A program made the position numbers and the translations under genes. Shown in pieces: positions 33,912 to 44,399 of a stretch of 64,000 nt of DNA. The stretch is taken from assembly GCA_023525975.1 (NCBI GenBank), contig CM042034.1, positions 6,517,501 to 6,581,500 of the forward strand, written 5' to 3'. This DNA is from Smallanthus sonchifolius. Taxonomy: Eukaryota; Streptophyta; Magnoliopsida; Asterales; Asteraceae. Below the pieces are notes generated by a model. That model was given only the letters and a program-made list of their open reading frames with translations. It was not told the origin of the DNA and made no database searches. Numbering within the stretch: position 1 is the first letter of the stretch; every line of letters begins with the position of its first letter.

Positions 33912-36900
33912 ATGGCTAGAGCAAAGAGAGGAGGTCGCACTGGGGGTCGTACTGGTCGTCGAGGCCGACCTCCAGGTAACCGGAACCGTCCTGAAGAAAG
34001 TGAGCACTCCCGCAACGAAGCTGAATCGGTGCATGTGGAGCATAATGATAGTGGGAACCATGTGTCGGCTCCTAACGATGCCCCTAATGAGGCGCTTGAG
34101 TTGGAACCGATTGTGAAAGAAGCTATAGCGGCAGAGGTTACTTCAATCTTGAAGAAAGTTCTACCAGAAGCATTGGGCGAGGCCCTTAAAGAGTTTAATA
34201 TAGGGAAGAAAGAAACGAAAGAGGAAAGCAGCAAGAGACTTGGAGTCACTGACAGTGATGATTCTGATTATGAAATGGCAACCCGGGGTTGCAACTATAA
34301 GTCCTTTCGGGGGTGTGACCCGCCGAAGTATGATGGACGGAAAGATGTTGTTGCCACTTTTGAGTGGATAGAGAGAATGAATGGGGTGATCAACATTAGT
34401 GAGTGCCGTGATGATCAAGCGGTCAAGTTTGCCGCTCACTCATTCACTAATGAGGCATTAAGCTGGTGGAGATCGATCGAAAGAATCAAGTCTTCTGCTG
34501 CGATGAAAAAGATGAAATGGGACGACATGAAAAAGCTGCTAATCACTAAGTTCTGCCCGCAGAACGAGATTGACAGAGTTGAGAGGGAATTTCTGGGGCT
34601 CTGTGCTGGTAGTATGACTCATCGCCAGTATACCTCCAAATATCAAGAGTTGGCTCAGCTGGTTCCACATCTGGTGGACACTGAGGAAAAGAGGATTAAG
34701 TACTACATCAAGGGACTACCACAGAAAGTCCGTGTGCACGTGAAAGCTAATGCTCCCACGAGTTTTGAATCTGTGGTATCACTTGCTGGGATAGTTTATG
34801 ATGACTTCGAATCCGCAGACCCACTGCCTACTGAGAAGAAAGTGACCAATGCCGTTAAACGGCCAGCTAAAGAGTGGGCGGGGCCGGAGACGAAGAAACT
34901 GAGGATTGAAGATGGGGTTGAATGTGCTAAGTGTGGCAGGAAGCACTCGGGCGAGTGCCGAGTTGGGTTAAATATGTGCTATAGGTGCGGAAAGACCGGA
35001 CACTACTCTCGAGAGTGTCCCGGGGCACAGTCTTGTTATAACTGCGGGATACCTGGCCACATGGCCAAAGACTGTCGGAAACCCAGGGCTACTGGCACCG
35101 AGAAGGGTAAAGAACCTGAGAAGCCGAAGGCAAGGACCCGGGCGTATGCACTGACACAGGAGGAGGCTAGGGGAGACCCAGATGTTGTGTCAGGTACATT
35201 CATCCTTGACCACACTTATGTTTCAGTATTATTTGATTCGGGTGCCAGTAGGAGTTTTATATCATCTTCTAAGTGTAAAAGAATGAAATGCAAAGTTACT
35301 AGAGTAGAGCAGGCCTTTAATGTGGAAACCGCAGTGGGCAAGACCACGATAGTAAGTGAATTAGTAGATAATTGCACGATAAAGATTCATGGCCATAGAT
35401 TCCCAGTTAGGTTGTATGTTATGACCTTGGGAGGATTCGATATAGTTTTGGGTATGGATTGGTTAGCTGCCAACGAAGCCCGGATAATATGTAGACGAAA
35501 GATAGTTCAGCTCAAAGCTCCAGACGGTGGCGAGGTTTTGGTGTACGGGGATCGCGACGGTTCACTAACGAACGTCATATCAATGATAAAGGCAGAGAAG
35601 TATATAGGGCGCGGATGCGAGGCCTACCTGGCCTATGTGATAGACAATGATGTAAAGGTGAGAGAGTTAAAAGACGTACCAGTTGTATGTAATTTTCCGG
35701 GGGTGTTTCCTGAGGAGTTGCCTGGGTTACCACCTGACCGGGAGACAGAGTTCCAGATAGACTTAGTGCCAGGTGCCCAGCCCGTGGCTAAAGCACCGTA
35801 CCGACTTGCACCTCTGGAGATGAAAGAGCTGATGGTACAGTTGGAAGAACTTTTGGATAGAGGATTTATCAGACCAAGCATTTCTCCATGGGGTGCTCCG
35901 GTTCTGTTCGTAAAGAAGAAAGATGGTGCCATGAGAATGTGCATCGACTACAGAGAGTTGAACAAGCGTACAGTAAAGAACAAATATCCGCTACCAAGGA
36001 TCGATGATCTGTTCGACCAACTACAGGGCGCCAGATGGTTCTCCAAGATCGATCTGCGGTCGGGATATCATCAGTTAAAGGTAAGAGAAGAGGACATACC
36101 TAAGACAGCGTTTCGCACGCGTTATGGGCATTACGAGTTTCGCGTGATGTCTTTCGGCTTGACGAACGCTCCGGCAGCATTCATGAGTATGATGAACCAG
36201 GTGTGTAGACCGATGCTAGATAGGTCGGTGATAGTGTTTATAGACGACATACTCATTTATTCGAAAAGTGAAGGTGATCATGCTTGTCATCTTCGAGAAG
36301 TACTAGAGACGCTACAAAAAGAAAAGTTGTATGCCAAGTTCTCCAAATGCGCGTTCTGGCTTAAGGAAGTCCAATTCTTAGGTCACGTTATCAACGCAGA
36401 CGGCATTATGGTTGACCCGGCTAAGATAGAGGCAGTACAGGAATGGGAAACCCCGAAGACGCCAACCGAGATTCGGAGTTTTCTGGGATTGGCAGGTTAC
36501 TATCGAAGGTTCATTCAGGACTTCTCGAGAATAGCTTCGCCACTGACAAAGTTGACACGTAAAGAAGTAAAGTACGAATGGGGTCAGGCTCAGTCCAAAG
36601 CATTTGAAGAGTTAAAGAAGAAGTTGACCCAAGCCCCAGTGTTAGCACTACCCGACGGTAACGAGGACCTGGTGGTATATTCTGACGCATCGGGACAAGG
36701 GTTAGGGTGTGTTTTGATGCAGAGGGGAAAGGTGATCGCGTATGCGTCACGACAGCTAAAGATCCACGAAATTAACTACCCGACTCACGATTTGGAGCTC
36801 GCGGCAGTTGTTTTTGCGTTAAAGATTTGGAGGCATTACCTCTACGGGGTGAAATGCACGATTTATTCGGATCACAAGAGCTTGAAGTATTTCTTCGAAC

Positions 36901-38501
36901 AGAAAGACCTGAATATGCGGCAAAGGCGGTGGTTAGAATTGCTGAAAGACTATGACTGTGAGATCCTATACCACCCGGGAAAGGCGAATGTGGTCGCTGA
37001 TGCCCTAAGTCGTAAGGAGAATCATTCTCCTATTAGGGTAAAAGCGTACCAGTTAGTGATAACCCCAGATTTTATGACAGAGCTAGAAGCAGCACAGAAG
37101 GAAGCACTAAAGGAAGAGAACATAAAGAAAGAAAGAATGGTCGGTCAACAGACAAAGTTAGAGTTAAACACTCATGGAGTGAGGACCAGGTGTGGTCGCA
37201 TGTGGGTACCGAAGGGCGGAGAGCTTAGGGCCAAAGTACTTGACGAGGCCCATAAGTCTCGATATTCCATCCACCCAGGAACCACGAAAATGTACCAGGA
37301 TTTGAAAAAAGAGTATTGGTGGCCTAACATGAAGAATGATGTGACCGGATATGTAAGCAAGTGTCTGACTTGCTCACAAGTTAAAGCAGAGCATCAGAAA
37401 CCGTACGGGAAGATCCAGCCTCTGGAAATACCCGAATGGAAGTGGGAGCGTATCACCATGGACTTTATTACAAAGCTGCCCCGCACAGCAAAAGGCCATG
37501 ATACGATTTGGGTTATAGTGGATCGTCTGACAAAGAGTGCACATTTCTTGCCAATTCGTGAAACGTATTCATCTGAGAAGTTGGCAGAAGTATTTATCAA
37601 TGAAATTGTCTCTCGACATGGCGTACCGTTATCAATTGTATTTGACCGGGACACCCGATTTACATCGAGGTTCTGGAAAAGATTTCACGAGTCAATGGGT
37701 ACAAGACTGAACATCAGCACGGCTTATCATCCACAGACGGATGGTCAATCAGAAAGGACCATCCAGACGTTAGAGGATATGCTCCGCGCATGCATTATAG
37801 ACTTTGGTGGCAGTTGGGATAGTCACCTACCATTGGCAGAGTTCTCCTACAACAACAGCCACCACACCACTATTGGTATGCCGCCTTACGAAATGTTGTA
37901 TGGTAGAAGATGTCGAACCCCGGTCTGTTGGGGCGAGGTAGGACAGAAAGAGTTGGGGAGTTTAGAGGTAGTCACAACAACCTCTAAAAAGATTGACCAG
38001 ATCAAGGCCAGAATGAAAGCTGCACAGGACCGTCAAAAGTCCTACGCGGATAAAAGGCGAAGACCAATCGAATTCAAGGTCGGGGATCAAGTACTATTGA
38101 AAGTATCTCCCTGGAAGGGGATCATTCGATTCAGAAAGAGAGGGAAGTTAAGCCCAAGATTCGTCGGGCCTTTCAAAATACTAGCACGGGTTGGTGAAGT
38201 CGCTTACCGGTTAGAATTACCTGATGAGCTGAGTGGAATTCACCCAACCTTCCACGTGTCGCACTTGCGCAAGTGCCTGGCCGACGAATCGGCACACGTG
38301 ACACTTGACGACATCGAGATAGATAATAGCCTCAATTACATCGAGGAACCCGTCGCCATACTAGACAGGAAAGAAAAGCGGTTACGGAATAAAGCGATAC
38401 AGTTAGTCAAAGTACAATGGAAGCATCGTAAAGGGTCGGAAGCTACATGGGAAACCGAGACAGAAATGAAAGAGTCGTACCCGCACCTGTTTGACTTATA
38501 A
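33912..38501 (+). CDS. Gag-Pol polyprotein of the Tekay-like retrotransposon (1,529 aa)
   Basis: One uninterrupted frame. Order and rough residues: a basic N-terminus; Gag capsid region (about 120-320); zinc-knuckle-like CAKCGRKHSGEC (337); two CCHC knuckles CYRCGKTGHYSREC (354) and CYNCGIPGHMAKDC (374); aspartic protease LFDSGAS (439); reverse transcriptase with FVKKKDGAMRMCIDYRELN (from 659) and catalytic FIDDILIY (775); RNase H YSDASGQGLGC (920); integrase with an HHCC zinc site (about 1115-1155) and D,D,E core (ITMDF near 1182, FDRDTRF near 1244, E in QSERT near 1280); and a chromodomain-like end (about 1477-1528, ILDRKEKRLRNK...QWKHRKGSEATWE). All catalytic motifs look intact. It makes the particle, copies RNA into DNA and inserts it; the chromodomain probably guides insertion to chromatin. 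Confidence 0.97.
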   Translation: MARAKRGGRTGGRTGRRGRPPGNRNRPEESEHSRNEAESVHVEHNDSGNHVSAPNDAPNEALELEPIVKEAIAAEVTSILKKVLPEALGEALKEFNIGKKETKEESSKRLGVTDSDDSDYEMATRGCNYKSFRGCDPPKYDGRKDVVATFEWIERMNGVINISECRDDQAVKFAAHSFTNEALSWWRSIERIKSSAAMKKMKWDDMKKLLITKFCPQNEIDRVEREFLGLCAGSMTHRQYTSKYQELAQLVPHLVDTEEKRIKYYIKGLPQKVRVHVKANAPTSFESVVSLAGIVYDDFESADPLPTEKKVTNAVKRPAKEWAGPETKKLRIEDGVECAKCGRKHSGECRVGLNMCYRCGKTGHYSRECPGAQSCYNCGIPGHMAKDCRKPRATGTEKGKEPEKPKARTRAYALTQEEARGDPDVVSGTFILDHTYVSVLFDSGASRSFISSSKCKRMKCKVTRVEQAFNVETAVGKTTIVSELVDNCTIKIHGHRFPVRLYVMTLGGFDIVLGMDWLAANEARIICRRKIVQLKAPDGGEVLVYGDRDGSLTNVISMIKAEKYIGRGCEAYLAYVIDNDVKVRELKDVPVVCNFPGVFPEELPGLPPDRETEFQIDLVPGAQPVAKAPYRLAPLEMKELMVQLEELLDRGFIRPSISPWGAPVLFVKKKDGAMRMCIDYRELNKRTVKNKYPLPRIDDLFDQLQGARWFSKIDLRSGYHQLKVREEDIPKTAFRTRYGHYEFRVMSFGLTNAPAAFMSMMNQVCRPMLDRSVIVFIDDILIYSKSEGDHACHLREVLETLQKEKLYAKFSKCAFWLKEVQFLGHVINADGIMVDPAKIEAVQEWETPKTPTEIRSFLGLAGYYRRFIQDFSRIASPLTKLTRKEVKYEWGQAQSKAFEELKKKLTQAPVLALPDGNEDLVVYSDASGQGLGCVLMQRGKVIAYASRQLKIHEINYPTHDLELAAVVFALKIWRHYLYGVKCTIYSDHKSLKYFFEQKDLNMRQRRWLELLKDYDCEILYHPGKANVVADALSRKENHSPIRVKAYQLVITPDFMTELEAAQKEALKEENIKKERMVGQQTKLELNTHGVRTRCGRMWVPKGGELRAKVLDEAHKSRYSIHPGTTKMYQDLKKEYWWPNMKNDVTGYVSKCLTCSQVKAEHQKPYGKIQPLEIPEWKWERITMDFITKLPRTAKGHDTIWVIVDRLTKSAHFLPIRETYSSEKLAEVFINEIVSRHGVPLSIVFDRDTRFTSRFWKRFHESMGTRLNISTAYHPQTDGQSERTIQTLEDMLRACIIDFGGSWDSHLPLAEFSYNNSHHTTIGMPPYEMLYGRRCRTPVCWGEVGQKELGSLEVVTTTSKKIDQIKARMKAAQDRQKSYADKRRRPIEFKVGDQVLLKVSPWKGIIRFRKRGKLSPRFVGPFKILARVGEVAYRLELPDELSGIHPTFHVSHLRKCLADESAHVTLDDIEIDNSLNYIEEPVAILDRKEKRLRNKAIQLVKVQWKHRKGSEATWETETEMKESYPHLFDL

Positions 38502-38527
38502 CAGGTTTCGAGGACGAAACCTTTCGT

Positions 38528-38541
38528 AAGAGGGGTAGACT
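38528..38541 (+). promoter_or_regulatory. Polypurine tract
   Basis: AAGAGGGGTAGACT lies directly before the TG of the 3' LTR. This is the place and base composition of the plus-strand primer of LTR retrotransposons. Confidence 0.75.
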
Positions 38542-40814
38542 TGTAACATCCCAAAATAAATAAAAACCCAAATAAAAGAAAAAGGAAGGTGGGCTTGGCT
38601 AGGGGCCGGCCCATGGGCCCGAAAAATGACAGGGAGCCTTCATAGCAGCAGCCATCAGCCTCTCCCTCATTCACCACACTTGTCACGCAAGTTTCTAGTG
38701 AGAGAAAGAGAGAGTGAGAGTTTGGGTCTAAAGAGAGAAAGCTCGGGATCAAGCTCAAAGTCTCGAGGATTGTTGCTCAACATCTCTGGAGCATAAAGAA
38801 ACGAGAAGGAAGCTGTAATAGGTAATTATTATGCCTAAATCTGAGTTTTTGTAACTTTCGGGTTTCGGGTTAATAATCGAGTAAAGGTTTAGATTTTTAC
38901 GTGTGAAACTGGAAACAAACCACGGGTTTGGGTTCATGGGGGAAAATGGAACATTTCGAACGTAAAAAGTTCAAAGCTTGATCGATTAGAACAAAGGGAC
39001 CAGATCTAGGGTTCTGTTTGGGGAAGAAGACTGCACAGTCGAAACTACTAGTTTCGATATGGACGCATCTATCGAAACTACCTAGTTTCGACAGGGGCAG
39101 ACCCATCGAAACTACCATAGTTTCAATATAGACCCAAGACCTTAACTAAGAATTTATATAAGTCATACGACTCGAAACTACTTAGTTTCGATAAGAAGCA
39201 GTGACTCGAAACTACTTAGTTTCGATAAGAAGCAGTGACTCGAAACTACTTAGTTTCGATAAGAAGCCAGGGCTCGAAACTACATAGTTTCGATAAGGAG
39301 CCAGGACTCGAAACTACCTAGTTTCGATAATGAAACCATGACCCGAAACATCTGAGTCAAGCCTAGTAATGTCTAAGTGTCCCCTAGGAACACAGCCTTA
39401 CGCCTATGACTTGATTATACAGATTGTGGGTGACCATAGTGACATTCAGGAACCGGCTAGGTGTAAACAGAAACGATTCATCTGGTGAGTTCTTATTGCC
39501 CTTTTTCCTAATGGTTTTGGGCTGGCATGCATACTGGTATAGTATTTTATAAAAATGTTATTTTTATAAAATGAAAGGCAAAGTATAGTATTTTATAAAA
39601 ATGTTATTTTTATAAAATGAAAGGGCAAAGTATAGTATTTTATAAAAATGTTATTTTTATAAAATGAAAGGCAAAGTATAGTATTTTATAAAAATGTTAT
39701 TTTTATAAAATGAAAGATAAAGAACAAAAGAGCATAGTATTATCTTTTAAACAAGTTTTTGAAAGATAACAATGAGCTAAAGAAAGAACGATAAAGGAGC
39801 CGTTCTTCGGTACAGCTCGACAGTGACAGTGACAGTGACAAATACCATGTTATATGCTTATGTGTTAATATGTGTTATTTGTCTAGATGAAAGTTATGTG
39901 ATTGCATTTCTATTTGTGTAATAGTGTAATTGCATTGCATAGTAGTTGCATAGTAGAAAGTCCTGCAGGCATGCTAAAGTAGAAGTCTCACCCTGAAGTG
40001 TGAGCAATGCTAAAGGAGTCTTACACTTCGGTGTAAGCAATGCTAAAGGAGTCTTACACTTCGGTGTAAGCAATGCTAAAGGAGTCTTCACTTCGGTGTA
40101 AGCGAGAAAGTCTCACCCTGAGGTGTGAGCAATGCTAAAGGAGTCTTGCACTAACGTGCAAGCGAGAAAGAAAGTCCTACCCTGAGGTGTGGGCAGCGCT
40201 AAAGTAAAAGTCTTACCCTGAGGTGTAAGCAAGATAGGGATCTGGTCCTCGGACCACGATCCATATGTGATAGTTAAAGTATGATAAAGTCACTTGTCAA
40301 GTATAAGTGAAATGATAGACAGAGTACAGTGGGACACCCTAACGGGTTTCCTTAAAGATAAAGTTTTAATGACAGATAGTAACGTAACAGATTTATAATT
40401 GTAACGTTGTAAAGTTTTAAAGTAATAGTTAAAAGTTCATTTCAAAGAAAGTGAAAGTAAAGCTTATTTTATTTTAATAAAACTAAGCTACCAAAGACAA
40501 AGTTTACAGTTTAAAGTAAAGAGAGAACTCACCAGCGTTAGCTGACTTTTAGTATGCATGACAGGTAAAAAGGGTAAAGCTAAAGAAAAGTGAAAGAGCC
40601 ATGTGGGCTGGATAGCATGGACATCGGGCTGCGGTATTGAAGACTGACATTTCCAATCCTGATAGTTCATGTTATAGACAATATTTCATGTTTTAGTTTG
40701 ATGAATGATTTGAATTAAAGACTTCCGCTGTAAAAGATTCTGATTTCCGGTTTAAGAACTATGTTTGTTATGTTGTGTGCCAACTATGAGATGTACCCGT
40801 TTTGGGGCGTTTCA
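38542..40814 (+). repeat. 3' LTR (2,273 bp), unduplicated form
   Basis: Starts TGTAACATCC and ends GGGGCGTTTCA. It carries each of the three hairpin arrays once (39039-39327, 39545-39710, 39984-40260) and three CAGTGA-type units. Two base changes against the 5' LTR were noticed (GTCTAAAGAG versus GTCTAGAGAG, GCTGTAATAGG versus GCTGTAACAGG). Confidence 0.95.
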
Positions 40815-41319
40815 CAACCCCATACCCGGTAATAGAATATTGTCCCATACCTGGCTCAAAACTCATCGGGTTTCTATCGGGTATTTACCCGTCGGGTATC
40901 AGGTATACCGCGGGTTTCGGGTAAACCCGTTAGTTTGTAAAAAAATACTCGTTGGGTGTACTCGACCCAAAACTCGACGGGTATCTATCAGGTATATATA
41001 AAGTTGTAATTAAAATAAAAAGAAAAGAAATAAAATCATGTTTGGTATATACATTTAGAATAAATACGGTATATATATACTTAAAATAAATGTGATATAT
41101 ACACTTAAATTAAATAAAAAAGAAAGAACGATGTGTCGGGTATATAAACGGGTATATGTTATTGGGTAATCGGGACGGGTAAACGGGTATATCACCATAT
41201 CCCAAACCCGTAAAAAATTTCAAATGTAATCCCATACCCGATTACCTGACCCATACCCGTCCAAAATGCTTCGGCTTTTCCCATCAGGTTCGGGTTTCAT
41301 TGTCATCCCTACTGAGCTC

Positions 41320-42013
41320 CAGTAGAGGGTGCAAGAATCACCAAGTTTCGCTTTCTCTATCTAAAATTTGGAGTGAAAAATGAGTGAATGAGGGTGGGGA
41401 GGGGATGGCGGCTAGGTTAAAGGATGTGGGGAGTGTTTTCAATCTTGGTAACTTGTCGGTTCCAGTCCTTTCTTATTCACTTATTCAAACACTCAGTTTT
41501 CGAGTCTTACATAAACTAAAAACATGTGAATAAATAATTTTGATTGTTCGCTTATGTTTATAACCTACACATTTGTAGTTAAAAGTTAAAAATATTTTAA
41601 CAAATAGTATGATGGTTTTTTCATATACATAATCTAGGTACGTGTATGTATGTAGTACAAAATTAAGAAAATATGTACCATTAATTAAAAAGTTAAATGA
41701 CTTAGTTTGTTCACGTTCTCGTAAAAATTGGTTCCTGAGATCTATGAGTATGTATGGATGGATGGGTATATATATGTGTGTATTATTTACACTTTTAATC
41801 GATAGGTCATACTCGGGTATATAACCGCTTTGGTTAAGCTTAATAAACTGGTCGGTCCAGTTAAACGTGCGAATCGAGCTCGATGGTTGGACTAGATTTC
41901 CATTTCTTTTTCTTTTCAAAAACTTATTTATTAATTGATTTACTATTTTAGACTTCATATTTTATTAAAATGCAAATTCACACCAAATGATAAAGTACTT
42001 TGATATTTGTTTT
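41320..42013. other. AT-rich stretch without a recognised gene
   Basis: A 157-codon minus-strand frame (41485-41958) has the composition of AT-rich non-coding DNA and no motif that I know. I do not call a gene here. Confidence 0.55.
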
Positions 42014-42021
42014 AAATTATA

Positions 42022-42331
42022 GGGGAAATTACATATATCCCCCCTAAAATTTCATTAATTACATATATAGCTAGCTCAAAATTGTATTTACGTATATCCC
42101 TTCATAATTACAAATATACCCAGCTGGATGATGGAAGCGGAACCGGATGTTGGAATCGATCGGAAGCGGGAATCAGAAGGTTAGGGTTGAATCGATGGAA
42201 TAAGAATAGTCGTATTTCTTGTAAGATTAAAAGACTAATTTTATAAAAGAGGAGATATATGTAATTTAAGTTTTGAGTTGAGTATATATGTAATTAGTGT
42301 TGAAAATAAGGGGATATATGTAATTCTACCG
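42022..42331. mobile_element. MITE with ATATATCCCC-type inverted ends (310 bp)
   Basis: The left end GGGGAAATTACATATATCCC and the right end, reversed, CGGTAGAATTACATATATCC remain similar for about 50 bases; both continue to TAATTACATATATA. The flanks repeat AAATTATA (42014-42021 and 42332-42339), an 8-base or imperfect 9-base duplication. That leaves hAT or Mutator-like origin open. Non-coding. Confidence 0.65.
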
Positions 42332-42382
42332 AAATTATATGTGTGTATATATATAGGGGAAGGTTTCGCTAAGAAACCTAAG

Positions 42383-42614
42383 AAACTGGGTCAAACGAAC
42401 TCCGATTGAACTAATTCCAGCGGCCTTGAAACCGACTCGTCGAAATAAAACCTAGAGTAAAACCCTAAAGTTAAACCCTTAAAACTAAACGCTAAATCTA
42501 AACCCAAAACCTAACCCCCCCCCCCCCCAAAAAAAAAAAAAAAAAAAACCCTAAACGAGCTTGTTTCAACGCCGCTGGAATGAGCTCAATCGAAGTTCGT
42601 TTGACCCGGTTTCA
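42383..42614. repeat. Inverted-repeat element with telomere-like core and C14A20 run
   Basis: Arms of about 58 bases (42383-42440 and 42555-42614) pair over GGGTCAAACGAACT, CGATTGA, TTCCAGCGGC and TTGAAAC. Between them, AAACCCTAAA-like units drift along about 80 bases (AACCCTAAAGTTAAACCC...) and end in 14 C then 20 A (42515-42548). The core resembles degenerate plant telomere repeat (CCCTAAA). No flanking duplication was found. Confidence 0.7.
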
Positions 42615-42849
42615 GTTAAAAAAGAAATCATTTTTCAAATTTTTTAACGAAAATTCACTTGTTATTTGAACCTCTCATATATATCTATATTATAATGGAA
42701 CACCAAATGACAACTTAAATTTTAAGTAATACATATATGATTGGTTAAGGTAAAACACTTAATACATATTTTAAAAACTTTTTGAGGATAAATATGTATT
42801 TTAGACAATACTTACCCCTTTACCCCATTAACTTCACCCAACTTTTGGT

Positions 42850-43199
42850 TATTTAAACAATATTTACAATTTTAAAACAACTACCATCTACGATTTTTAA
42901 ACGACCATAACTTTTTCATCCCTTAATATTTTACGAGATACACATCAATACCTCCGTTTTTGTTTTCTTTATAATAACTGGCAGTATCTTCACGACAATC
43001 CCGAAAAATTCTAAAATTCGCCATCAATGCCCCTAAAATAAAAATCTTAAATTCAATGATATAAAACTCGAGTACCGTTTTTCAAATACACACATGGCAA
43101 AACAACTGTATTCCACATTCTTCTATTTGAACAAGTCGCACCACCATCACCAACCTTGAAGCTAATCTCCGGCCACCACAACTATTTTTCTGCTTGTAG
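42850..43199. repeat. Dispersed repeat, copy 2 (pairs with 10937-11410)
   Basis: Same order of shared blocks as copy 1: AACTACCATCTACGATTTTT, CCATCAATGCCCCTAAAATA, GCTAATCTCCGGCCACCAC and CTGCTTGTAG at the end, after which a TATATATA microsatellite (43200-43220) follows. The shared right border supports a defined repeat unit. Confidence 0.75.
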
Positions 43200-43495
43200 T
43201 ATATATATATATATATATAATAATAATTCAACTCGGCTAGTTCGATGACATGTTGATTATGAAAACATTACCTGGAACTATCATTATTCAAAGTGAATTC
43301 AATAGAAACACTGATATAACTAAGTAGTATATAAACTTAAATCACTGAACACTCAAAAGTAAGACACAAACTAAAGCAGTAGCAATCTCAATTAGAATAC
43401 ATCTTCAAACACCCTACAAATACAAAATAACATCCTAACATTCCAATTTATTGTTCTAGTTCGAAAGATCAGCCATGACTCTAACATGCCTTCTA

Positions 43496-44393
43496 CTAAG
43501 CCTTTGCTAACAGTGCCTGTGCTTGCCTCTCGTACGTAAATCCATTCGCTTTCGAGTTATCCGCAGACCAAACAAAGATACCATTGAGTTTTCTCTGGCT
43601 CCTGAGCCTCTCGCAGGCCGTAAAGAACCCATTTTCAGGCTTTAAACCACCACTCGAATCCGTGCTAAAGCTAACCAACACCCTACCACCATTATAATTA
43701 GCTGACTGTCTCTCAAAGTAGCTCAGAAACTGAGCCACAGTAGTGCTCCTATCATATGCATAAAACTGGAAGTTAACATAGTCAAAAACACGACCATAAC
43801 TCCTCCACAAAGCCATGTAATGCCTCTGCACATCACCATCCTCATACGGAGCAATCGAAGCAAACGAAATGACTCGACTGTTTTTCAGAATTGTCACAAC
43901 CCGACCTATGCACTGTGCAAAGATGTCCGGTGTAGCATGGAAATGTTCATAGTCAATATCAATCCCATCTAAATGATACTGTTTTACAACACTAGTGAGA
44001 GAAGCAACCGCATTAGACACCCAAGAATCAACAGAAAAAAGCAGTGAAATTAACAGACTTATCGCTCACACTATCGCCACCAATACTTAACCCGACTTTC
44101 ACATTCGGATGTTGTTGTTTGATTGAAAGAACCTGAGACGGGCTGAGATTGCCCGCGTCCCAAAACACATTAAACTTTCCGTTTGTGGGTTTTGGGGACG
44201 ATCCAGAAGTGAAGTCGATCGCGAAAGAGAGGATGAAATGAACCTGGATGTTAGGGTTTATGGGTACATCATAAAATCGAACATTTTCAAAGTTGGCCCC
44301 TATGTATTCACGAAAAACAATGGCTTGTGTTAGGATTTGAACGCAATGAGCATGAAGAACAATTAGAGCGAAAAAAAGCTTCCAGTTGCTCAT
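43496..44393 (-). pseudogene. GH18 chitinase-like gene with a frameshift
   Basis: Two minus-strand frames abut: 44393-44028 (121 codons) and 44020-43496 (174 codons). Together they match a single-exon GH18 protein of about 300 residues, the length of plant chitinase-2-like and narbonin-like proteins. The first part has a signal peptide (MSNWKLFFALIVLHAHCVQ) and the GH18 barrel strand VKVGLSIGGDS. The second has the catalytic signature DGIDIDYE (DxDxE complete), VNFQFYAYD and a C-terminal GIFVWSADNS. The break lies in a run of six T (minus strand, near 44044-44039); one base fewer would keep the frame. It may be a real lesion or a homopolymer sequencing error. Chitinases of this type are secreted or vacuolar and act on chitin or serve as storage/defence proteins. 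Confidence 0.85.
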
Positions 44394-44399
44394 TTTGCT

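Larger units (their letters stand above)
29838..40814 (+). mobile_element. Intact Tekay/Del-type Ty3/gypsy retrotransposon
   Basis: Complete element of 10,977 bp: 5' LTR 29838-33456, primer-binding site 33460-33471, polyprotein 33912-38501, polypurine tract about 38528-38541 and 3' LTR 38542-40814. Both flanks carry CAACC (29833-29837 and 40815-40819), the 5-bp target duplication. The LTRs start TGTAACATCC and end GGGGCGTTTCA. In my partial reading they differ by two base changes, one 6-base repeat unit and the large duplication in the 5' LTR. A single open polyprotein and near-identical LTRs mark a young insertion, possibly still mobile. Clade assigned from integrase and chromodomain features. 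Confidence 0.95.
29789..41311. mobile_element. hAT MITE split by the Tekay-like insertion
   Basis: The left end TAGTGATGGTAAT (29789) and the right end, reversed, TAGGGATGACAAT (41311) are hAT-like inverted termini. The flanks TTGAGCTC (29781-29788) and CTGAGCTC (41312-41319) differ at one base of eight. The interior carries many CGGGTA/TACCCG motifs. Removing the retrotransposon and one copy of its 5-bp duplication leaves an element of about 540 bp. So the MITE was here first and the LTR element landed 49 bases inside its left end. Confidence 0.85.

Noticed and set aside
38336..38758. Minus-strand frame of 140 codons at the end of the polyprotein
   Set aside because: Antisense to the gag-pol end and LTR start; no independent coding signal.
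41485..41958. Open frame of 157 codons on the minus strand
   Set aside because: AT-rich composition, no motif or signal, no codon pattern like the real genes; the translation looks random.
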